Shown piece after piece: positions 14,678 to 20,197 of a DNA stretch of 20,197 nucleotides. Position 1 is the first letter of the stretch. Each line of letters opens with the position of its first letter. A model generated the notes under the pieces. It was not told the DNA's origin. It searched no databases and saw only the letters and a program-made list of their open reading frames with translations. Source of the DNA: Alphaproteobacteria bacterium UBA1002 (GTDB lineage Bacteria > Pseudomonadota > Alphaproteobacteria > Rickettsiales > UBA998). A program made the position numbers and the translations under genes. Where the stretch lies: the NCBI GenBank assembly GCA_002291845.1, contig DBAU01000099.1:1-20197 (forward strand). Direction: 5' to 3'.

Positions 14678-15810
14678 GCGAAGCACTTTTCTCCCATGCC
14701 GTCATCGTGGGGCTGGGCCTGATAGGTAGCTCATTGGCCCGCGATCTGCGTGCACTTGGCCTTGCTGAGAAGCTCAGCGGGATTGACCCGGATGAGGAAA
14801 ATCGTCGCATCATGATGGCGAGCGGTATACTGGATGGGGCGTATGCGCTACCGGAGATTGCGCAGCCAGCGGATCTTCTTATCATTGCGACGCCACCCTC
14901 CTCTTGGCCGCATCTTTCGCAAGTCTTGCCTGCGCTTACCCATGTCAATTCATTGATTATGGATGTTGGCTCTGTCAAAGCGCTGGCATCAGAGCTGTTT
15001 ATCCCAGCCTTTCATGGACGGGGAACCTTTATTCCCTGCCATCCCATCGCAGGAAAAGAGCGCTCGGGTGCGGCCGCTGGTCAACAAGGGTTATTTGAGA
15101 ATCGCCGTATCATCCTGTGTCCCGCAGAGGGGACTGCAGAAAGCCCCATTCGTATTGCGGATGCCTTCTGGCAAGCGCTGGGTGGCATACCGGAAATGAT
15201 GCCCGCCGATGTGCATGATCGTATTTATGCGCTTGTCTCGCATCTCCCTCAGATGGTGGCCTATAGTGCCATGCTTTCGATGGCGCCCTATTTGAGTTCC
15301 CCTCTGGATGACCTACAGCGCCCCTTCCTCAGGCTTGCTGGATCATCGCCGGCCCTCTGGGCAGATATCGCGCTGGCGAACCATGCTGCCCTGACAGAGG
15401 CGATGGAAACCTACCTGCACCTTATCGCCCATATGCGTGGCGAGCTTGCTGCAGGAATGGACCATGTTGATCATCCAACCTCAGACATCATGCGCGCTGT
15501 AAGACTTCTGCCTCGCCTGATTGCTTCTACGTTGGTGAGTGCCGTCTCTCTGAGTGAGCGCAAGCACCGACTGAAAATGGCCCCGTTCGCAGGCAGTGGC
15601 TTTGCGGATGTTGCCTCTCCCGCCGCGCGCCCGCCGGAGGAGGACATGGAAGCTATTTCCGATTTGTTCCAGGATGTAGGAAAGTTACTGGAGAGTTTTG
15701 AGAACAATTTTAAGGCACTTTATCTTGCTGTGCGCGAGCGTGACAAAGAAACTTTAGACACCTTCATGCATGATGCGCGCAATCTTCACGAAAAGCTTAT
15801 CACGCATTAA
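14674..15810 (+). CDS. tyrA: Prephenate/arogenate dehydrogenase
   Basis: This is an NAD(P)-dependent oxidative decarboxylase making the tyrosine precursor from prephenate or arogenate. It has 378 residues. The Rossmann motif VGLGLIGSSLA is at 12–22. IIATPPSSW, MDVGSVK (96–102) and the substrate motif CHPIAGKERSG (122–132, H123) follow, and SHLPQMVAY lies in the helical dimerisation domain. The C-terminal 80 residues after ERKHRLKM form an additional helical tail ending in an amphipathic stretch, longer than in minimal TyrA; its role is not evident. The ATG overlaps the hisC stop by 4 bases, indicating translational coupling. The 3' end overlaps the convergent membrane-protein gene by 4 bases. 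Prephenate versus arogenate preference cannot be read from the sequence. Confidence 0.9.
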   Translation: MSEALFSHAVIVGLGLIGSSLARDLRALGLAEKLSGIDPDEENRRIMMASGILDGAYALPEIAQPADLLIIATPPSSWPHLSQVLPALTHVNSLIMDVGSVKALASELFIPAFHGRGTFIPCHPIAGKERSGAAAGQQGLFENRRIILCPAEGTAESPIRIADAFWQALGGIPEMMPADVHDRIYALVSHLPQMVAYSAMLSMAPYLSSPLDDLQRPFLRLAGSSPALWADIALANHAALTEAMETYLHLIAHMRGELAAGMDHVDHPTSDIMRAVRLLPRLIASTLVSAVSLSERKHRLKMAPFAGSGFADVASPAARPPEEDMEAISDLFQDVGKLLESFENNFKALYLAVRERDKETLDTFMHDARNLHEKLITH

Positions 15811-16808
15811 ACGCCGGAGAGTTGAGACTGCGTTACCGTAACCTGACGATCCGTCTGCATGATATTATGCACACGCGTCTGAGGCTTATCTACAGTCGCC
15901 AGTGGCTCAACGGATTTTGTATCTTTTTGGACAGGCACTTCCAGCATAGCTTCTCCTCGAGATTCGCCAGAAGCAGTCACGCCCTGAGGCGCTAAAGCAG
16001 GCGGCATCAAGGACTCACGCGATTCCTTGCCAAATAACCGTGCCAGACCACGGCTAACAGAATAGAGCCCTAAAGTGCATAGCGTGGTGTAGAATGCTTC
16101 GAACAATCCGACTCTGAATAAACCAGGCAGATTAATAATTGATTTTTCATTAGAAAGATTGGGAAAATTATCTTTTACCCACGAAATGCCAGCCAGCTTC
16201 TGCCCCAGCTTTTTACCTGGATCAGCAAACAGAGCTTCATTCATATTCTTAAAAGAGTCACCACTTTTGACATGGAGGCTTCTTAGACCAAAATAGGTTG
16301 TAATAACCGCGGCAAAGGTCACCAGACGACCACCGAAGATGCTACCCCAGCTCTGTTTGGGCTCATTATGATAGGTGGCCTCATCTACAGGTTTGTCGCT
16401 GAATTTCTTATCCACAAATCGAGCAATAGGGTTACGTAGCGCTTCCAGAGGCTTGGCAAGCATCGAAACCACCGTACCATCCAAAAACGAGAATGCGACC
16501 ATTCGCATATCTTCCGCTGCAGCGGGTGTTTTAGCCCATCCCTTCTCAAGAAGCTTTTTATCAAGATACTCGCCGCGGCCATTCATAAAACGGGCGAATG
16601 ATGCGACCAAGGACTTGCTCTCCCCGGCGAATTGCCTGCCATAACTGGTTAAATAGGTCGCGGCTATGGAGGCGATAAAAACAGTCGTATTAATGATGCC
16701 GCCATAAATGATGGTATCAAACGCCCACTGACCGAGCGAACGCTCGGTTTTCTTTTTAGCAGCCGCCTCCTCTGACGAGGAAGCGTTTGTGGACGCAGCA
16801 GTCTCCAT
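15807..16808 (-). CDS. Unrecognised multi-span membrane protein
   Basis: I do not recognise this 333-residue protein. A charged, alanine- and lysine-rich N-terminus (1–24) is followed by hydrophobic segments at about 31–55 and 158–178, a weak one at 105–120, and one at about 230–257. A region 180–225 contains KSGDSFKNMNEALF and a lysine-rich stretch. The C-terminal 75 residues are hydrophilic and glutamine-, valine- and proline-rich, and look disordered. There are no enzyme motifs. The ATG at 16808 is preferred over the in-frame TTG at 16817; neither has a well-spaced ribosome site. Codon use looks somewhat less GC-rich than the neighbours by eye. It is separated from the upstream HAD gene by 140 bases that hold an 11-bp repeat, so it likely has its own promoter. 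Confidence 0.65.
   Translation of the reverse strand: METAASTNASSSEEAAAKKKTERSLGQWAFDTIIYGGIINTTVFIASIAATYLTSYGRQFAGESKSLVASFARFMNGRGEYLDKKLLEKGWAKTPAAAEDMRMVAFSFLDGTVVSMLAKPLEALRNPIARFVDKKFSDKPVDEATYHNEPKQSWGSIFGGRLVTFAAVITTYFGLRSLHVKSGDSFKNMNEALFADPGKKLGQKLAGISWVKDNFPNLSNEKSIINLPGLFRVGLFEAFYTTLCTLGLYSVSRGLARLFGKESRESLMPPALAPQGVTASGESRGEAMLEVPVQKDTKSVEPLATVDKPQTRVHNIMQTDRQVTVTQSQLSGV
16732..16757 (+). terminator. Rho-independent terminator in the rightward direction, antisense inside the membrane-protein gene
   Basis: CCGAGC (16732–16737), a GAAC loop and GCTCGG (16742–16747) form a perfect GC-rich 6-base stem. The T-tract TTTTCTTTTT (16748–16757) follows directly. The geometry is that of a textbook intrinsic terminator for rightward transcription. 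On the minus strand the same bases encode KKKTERSLG near the N-terminus of the membrane protein. It could stop read-through from the tyrA operon, which converges on this gene, or end an antisense RNA. A chance product of the coding sequence is possible. Confidence 0.5.
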
Positions 16809-16895
16809 GCCTTGCAATCTACTTTCTTAAACACGGCCCGCCGCGGATAGCAGGCACATTGCCACCTTAATAATGTAGCGTAAAGGCGCCCGAGG

Positions 16896-16928
16896 AGATC
16901 ATGAAGATTTTATGAAGGTTTAGGAAAG
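16896..16928 (-). promoter_or_regulatory. Three 11-bp direct repeats resembling a Pho box
   Basis: Read on the minus strand the units are CTTTCCTAAAC, CTTCATAAAAT and CTTCATGATCT. They repeat every 11 bases with a conserved CTTC/CTTT head and an A/T tail, like PhoB boxes (CTGTCATAWAW). They lie about 90 bases upstream of the membrane-protein start. TACATTAT (about 16878–16871) is a possible −10 element downstream, 18 bases from the last unit, which is farther than usual. The regulator could be PhoB or another OmpR-family protein. Confidence 0.35.
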
Positions 16929-16948
16929 CTTTCAGATCAAAAGGTTGC

Positions 16949-17626
16949 CTAAACTATGCCGTATTGACGCAGCAATGAAGCCAATGCTTCGTGGTTGCGA
17001 ACATGAACGTGAAAGCCAAAATCACGATACTTGCCCTTCAGTCCAATGCCTTTTTCCACCTCGACGTCGCCGTAGAGGATGCCCGTCATGCCGTTATCTT
17101 CCGCGCATTGCAGATCAATAATGGAATCGCCAATGAACCATATGTCTTCAGACATGGGCAAGCCCGCCGGCTCCAAGGCCATTAACACAGGATCCGCATA
17201 AGGTTTGTCACGCGCGGCGTCCTCCGAGCCGACAACGGCATCAAAGTAGCGCTCCCAGCCCATGTGCTTCAGTTCTTTACGTAGGTTTTCGCCACGCTTA
17301 TTACTGACAATCCCCACATAGACATCTGCGCCTTCCAGGGCCTGCAATAAGGATTCCGAGCCGGGTAAGGGTTTCAGCCAGTCGAGTTGGTATTTACGAT
17401 AATTATCCTGATAAGATTTACCTGCCGTCTCCCAATCTTTACCAAAGAGCGAGGGGAACGCCTCTCGCATGGATTTTGCCACCCGTTCCTTAACCTGCTC
17501 CAGCGACCATGGCTCCATTTCCCACTCGACAAACGTATCATGTAGAGCTTGATGGATGATCGGCCATGTATCGGCTAGTGTATTGTCCCAATCGAATAAA
17601 AGGGCCTTTGGCGGTGTCAGTTCCAT
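16949..17626 (-). CDS. HAD-family phosphatase (phosphoglycolate phosphatase-like)
   Basis: This 225-residue haloacid dehalogenase-type hydrolase has the four canonical motifs. They are FDWDNTLAD with nucleophile D12 and acid D14, VSNKRG (S108), K141 in DKPYADP and GDSIIDLQCA with D167 and D171. The cap inserted after motif I (about 20–85) is helical, as in the Gph/PGPase class, so a small phosphate ester is the likely substrate; which one is unknown. The ATG overlaps the end of the aminotransferase gene by 10 bases, so the two are translated together. The C-terminus GFHVHVRNHEALASLL is typical of this subclass. The gene is last before a 140-base gap. Confidence 0.85.
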   Translation of the reverse strand: MELTPPKALLFDWDNTLADTWPIIHQALHDTFVEWEMEPWSLEQVKERVAKSMREAFPSLFGKDWETAGKSYQDNYRKYQLDWLKPLPGSESLLQALEGADVYVGIVSNKRGENLRKELKHMGWERYFDAVVGSEDAARDKPYADPVLMALEPAGLPMSEDIWFIGDSIIDLQCAEDNGMTGILYGDVEVEKGIGLKGKYRDFGFHVHVRNHEALASLLRQYGIV

Positions 17627-18480
17627 GAATAACCTGTCTGTTCGGTCACGTGATCGCGATAAAGCTCCAGCAGACGCATCGTCAATGGGCCGGGGCGCCC
17701 CGTGCCAATCGGCTGGCCATCGAGGGTGGTTATTGGCAGCACATGCGAGCTGGCACTGGTAATAAATAGCTCATCCGCATGCTTGGCTTCTTCCAGTGAG
17801 AAGGCCACCTCGCGAAACGGCATTTGTGTTTCCTCACAGAGACGCTGCAATACGGTGCGGCGCACACCCCCAAGAATTTCATTGGTTGCCGGATGGGTGT
17901 AAATCACTCCATCCTTCACCATGTAGGCGTTGGTGGCAGAACCCTCAGTGACCATTCCATGCGCATCCACCAACAGAGCCTCGTAGGCCTTAGCCCGTAC
18001 CGCCGCATTTTTTGCCAGCGAGTTAGCGAGTAGCCCAACAGACTTAATGTCGCAACGCCCCCAGCGCAGATCAGGCTGCGATATCGCATCAACCCCCTTT
18101 TCCAGCATCGCGTTTGTGGGTGATTTCAGCGGCATGACGGCCATGGTCAAGACGGGCTTGAGGTGGGGTGCAAAAACATGGTTACGCGGCGCCACACCAC
18201 GCGTAACCTGCATGTAGATCAGTCCATGACGATAAGGGTTGCGCGCCATCAATTCGCGGATGATGAGTGACAGAGCCTCACGGCTCATGGGCATGCGAAT
18301 CCCCAGCTCATTCAGTGAGCGCTCAAGGCGTTTTAAATGAAGCGCTTCATCAAGCAGGCGATGACCGAAAAAAACGATCACCTCATAAATGCCGTCGGCA
18401 AACTGGTAGCCACGATCTTCCATCGCCACCTGAGCTTGATGGTAGGGCACATACTGACCTTGAACATACGCAACACGCAT
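17617..18480 (-). CDS. dat: D-amino-acid aminotransferase-like class IV PLP enzyme
   Basis: This 287-residue class IV aminotransferase most resembles D-alanine aminotransferase. The carboxylate-binding motif VTRGVAPRNHVF (92–103, with R99 and H101) is the D-amino-acid type signature. The PLP lysine K146 is in DIKSVGLLANSLAKN, E179 is in VTEGSATN, and ITSASSHVLPI is near the C-terminus. Members make D-glutamate or D-alanine for cell-wall use or handle branched-chain substrates, so the exact reaction is an inference. The start ATG lies 125 bases after the glycosyltransferase stop, and its ribosome site is weak. The HAD gene overlaps its 3' end by 10 bases. It could alternatively be an aminodeoxychorismate lyase relative, but the RNH motif argues against that. 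Confidence 0.82.
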   Translation of the reverse strand: MRVAYVQGQYVPYHQAQVAMEDRGYQFADGIYEVIVFFGHRLLDEALHLKRLERSLNELGIRMPMSREALSLIIRELMARNPYRHGLIYMQVTRGVAPRNHVFAPHLKPVLTMAVMPLKSPTNAMLEKGVDAISQPDLRWGRCDIKSVGLLANSLAKNAAVRAKAYEALLVDAHGMVTEGSATNAYMVKDGVIYTHPATNEILGGVRRTVLQRLCEETQMPFREVAFSLEEAKHADELFITSASSHVLPITTLDGQPIGTGRPGPLTMRLLELYRDHVTEQTGYSWN

Positions 18481-18605
18481 GACGCCACTAAATGACGGGT
18501 GATACGTGCAAGCGCAAGGATTTTATGCGTGGCAGGTATCTGCAACAGGGCCTTGTGGTCCGAATTGGGCACCCAGCCCATGGCCTTGCCGCACCGGCAT
18601 GGAAG

Positions 18606-19394
18606 TTACCAGAACACCCAGCCCCATTTATCAAAATAGTGCTTGGCCGAAGCAAGCAACACGCGAAACATCTTGCTACTGTGGGCTGATGCGCGATGCC
18701 AGAGATGGGTAATCACCGCATCCGGACAATACCAGGACTCGCTGATGCAATTCACGCGACGCGTGATGTCCGTATCTTCAAAATAAAGGAAGAAGCGCTC
18801 ATCAAATCCGCCGAGCCGCTGCAAAATCATTCGCCGAAACAGCATGCAGCAGCCGGAGGCAAATTCAAGCTGACACGGGGCGTCATACCCTACATCCATC
18901 ATGTGAAAATAAGCGATCCGCGCCTGCATCTTCGGTGAGCGCGCCACTATGTGCTCTGGCACACGACGCAGGACAAGATCGAGAACCGTGGGATTGCGTT
19001 TATTCAGTGGCTGTAGACGGCCATCCTCATAAAGCACTTTGGGTACAGCCAAACCGGCTTCCGGCTTTGCATCAAGAAACGCTACCAGCGCCTCAAGTGC
19101 CCCAGGATGGACACGCACATCAGGATTAAGCACCAGATAATAATCTGTTGGAGGGGCCTGTAAAAGAGCAAGGTTGTGGCCGTAGCCAAAGCCACCATTC
19201 CGTTCAGCCGCTAAAAAGACAACTCCCGCTGGCAAGGCTTGCGCTAATTGTGTGGCGTATGGCTCCCCGGAAGCGTTGTCCACCACGCACACATGGCCCA
19301 CAAGCGGGCAAGCGAGCGCTGATTGCACGGCCACCATCACTTCGTCGATGGGGCTCTGATACGTCACAATAGATACAGCAATGCGGTGATTCAT
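18606..19394 (-). CDS. Family 2 glycosyltransferase (rhamnosyltransferase-like)
   Basis: This 262-residue inverting GT-A glycosyltransferase probably transfers a sugar in surface polysaccharide or LPS synthesis. It begins IAVSIVTYQS, then CVVDNASG (nucleotide-sugar pocket), RNGGFGYGHNLAL and the metal-binding LNPDV. The acceptor-side block FASGCCMLFRR and GGFDERFFLYFEDTD follow, in the pattern of WbbL-type rhamnosyltransferases. There is no membrane helix. The start ATG is 6 bases after the stop of a possible 29-residue ORF and has AGAAG just upstream. Proximity to rfbC, an enzyme of dTDP-rhamnose synthesis, supports rhamnose as the donated sugar, though this is inference. Confidence 0.85.
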   Translation of the reverse strand: MNHRIAVSIVTYQSPIDEVMVAVQSALACPLVGHVCVVDNASGEPYATQLAQALPAGVVFLAAERNGGFGYGHNLALLQAPPTDYYLVLNPDVRVHPGALEALVAFLDAKPEAGLAVPKVLYEDGRLQPLNKRNPTVLDLVLRRVPEHIVARSPKMQARIAYFHMMDVGYDAPCQLEFASGCCMLFRRMILQRLGGFDERFFLYFEDTDITRRVNCISESWYCPDAVITHLWHRASAHSSKMFRVLLASAKHYFDKWGWVFW

Positions 19395-19400
19395 AACTTC

Positions 19401-19490
19401 TCATGCGGCCAGAGCATCAAATAAGGTCTCAATAGGCATGTATCGCCAGTTGTGTCTTCCGTCAGCTATTTTGTGCGCCATGCCAATCAT
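19401..19490 (-). CDS. Possible 29-residue small protein or leader ORF
   Basis: An ATG with GAGG four bases upstream opens a 29-codon frame ending 6 bases before the glycosyltransferase start. The product ends in WRYMPIETLFDALAA and looks protein-like. No family is recognised. It could be a translational leader for the glycosyltransferase, a remnant of a larger gene, or chance. Nothing else is seen in 19491–19605. Confidence 0.3.
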   Translation of the reverse strand: MIGMAHKIADGRHNWRYMPIETLFDALAA

Positions 19491-19605
19491 CTCACCTCAT
19501 CTGAAGCACGAGGACACAGCAACACAGCCAAACATTTGCGCACCCTTTTGCGGTGATCTCTTATTTAAAAAGCGGACCATGTAGGGTTTTATCACGCGAG
19601 TCGGC

Positions 19606-20175
19606 TTACCAACGCACCGGAGCCGCACAGTATTGTGCAAAGGACATTAAATTCTGGTCACGTGGAGACGTTAGCGGATTCTCAATTGGCCATGGAATCG
19701 CCAGCTGCGGATCATCAAAGCGGATGCCGCCCTCACTTTGCGGGTTATAGGCGCCACTGACTTTATAGATCATGTCTGCGGGCTCCTCGCCCAGCACACA
19801 AAACCCATGGGCAAACCCGGAAGGAATCCAAAACAACAGGCCATTTTCACCATTTAGCTCCACCGCATGATGCTGACCAAAGGTCGGTGAATCAGGGCGG
19901 ATATCCACGGCCACATCCCACACTCGCCCACGAATCACACCAACCAGCTTACTCTGTTGTGGATGGCTCTGCCAATGTAGCCCACGAAGGATTCCGGGCG
20001 CCGAACGCGAGTGGTTATCCTGTATGAATTCCTGATCAAAGCCTAAAGCCGCAAGTTTATCCTTGTGATAACGCTCCACAAAGAACCCACGCGCATCCCC
20101 ATGCACAGTCAGGTGTATAATTTTCAGTCCTTCAATGGGGCAGGATTCAATGTGCATAGGATTTATGTTTAACAT
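19606..20175 (-). CDS. rfbC: dTDP-4-dehydrorhamnose 3,5-epimerase
   Basis: This cytoplasmic enzyme epimerises dTDP-4-keto-6-deoxyglucose in dTDP-L-rhamnose synthesis. It has 189 residues, normal for RfbC cupins. Marks are DARGFFVERYH (27–37), DNHSRSAPGILRGLHWQ (53–69, catalytic base H67), SKLVGVIRGRVWDVAVDIR with K76 and D88, FWIPSGFAHGFCVL, and the catalytic-acid tyrosine Y143 in AYNPQSEGGIR. The final block SPRDQN varies from the common SEKDQ. The first ATG is at 20175; an in-frame ATG at 20157 also gives a good N-terminus (MHIESCPIEG), and neither has a clear ribosome site. The rest of the rhamnose operon (rfbA, rfbB, rfbD) may lie beyond the right edge. Confidence 0.93.
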   Translation of the reverse strand: MLNINPMHIESCPIEGLKIIHLTVHGDARGFFVERYHKDKLAALGFDQEFIQDNHSRSAPGILRGLHWQSHPQQSKLVGVIRGRVWDVAVDIRPDSPTFGQHHAVELNGENGLLFWIPSGFAHGFCVLGEEPADMIYKVSGAYNPQSEGGIRFDDPQLAIPWPIENPLTSPRDQNLMSFAQYCAAPVRW

Positions 20176-20197
20176 TCGTAAAACGACTCAGTGGGGC

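Noticed and set aside
18378..18581. Leftward 67-codon frame overlapping the start of the aminotransferase gene
   Set aside because: It runs out of frame into the well-supported aminotransferase and shows no ribosome site or domain.

Overview
The window reads as a continuous chromosomal segment of a free-living or facultatively associated alphaproteobacterium. Three things suggest this: the fused ispDF gene, the linkage pncC–pgpA–ispDF–dusB–ntrY–ntrX (ispDF–dusB–ntr is an alphaproteobacterial neighbourhood from established knowledge), and the chorismate mutase–hisC–tyrA cluster. The genus cannot be fixed by reading alone. The coding is dense, with several 4–10 bp gene overlaps and GTG/TTG starts. 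There are no insertion sequences, CRISPR arrays or tRNAs inside the window.

Layout. Bases 1–314 hold no gene. They carry a strong-looking leftward promoter, possibly of a stable-RNA operon whose body lies off the left edge, and a rightward promoter for a ferric-iron ABC transporter pair (binding protein plus ATPase, no permease gene beside them). Converging on this pair is a leftward run: ispDF (isoprenoid precursors), pgpA (phosphatidylglycerol) and pncC (NMN deamidase). Divergent from ispDF is dusB (tRNA dihydrouridine synthase). In many alphaproteobacteria dusB is followed by ntrBC and then ntrYX. Here ntrBC is absent, and a leftward TadE-like pseudopilin gene with a cysteine-rich tail and a G8 tract sits in that position. 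Then come ntrY (membrane sensor kinase), ntrX (response regulator without a GAFTGA motif) and an exported SH3-type protein.

A leftward nitronate monooxygenase-like flavoprotein with a C-terminal cysteine cluster follows. It diverges from a rightward aromatic amino-acid operon: chorismate mutase fused to a degenerate prephenate-dehydratase-like domain, hisC-type aminotransferase and tyrA-type dehydrogenase (tyrosine route). The right end is all leftward: rfbC (dTDP-rhamnose pathway), a possible 29-residue ORF, a family 2 glycosyltransferase, a D-amino-acid aminotransferase-like enzyme, a HAD phosphatase, and an unrecognised membrane protein preceded by an 11-bp-periodic repeat resembling a Pho box. 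A textbook rightward intrinsic terminator lies antisense inside that last gene.

The most interesting points are the pseudopilin with a possibly slippage-prone G8 tract replacing ntrBC, the antisense terminator, the unknown membrane gene with its repeat-type operator, and the degenerate second domain of the chorismate mutase. No wholly new multi-gene defence or mobile system was found. All functional calls come from reading motifs by eye, without database searches.
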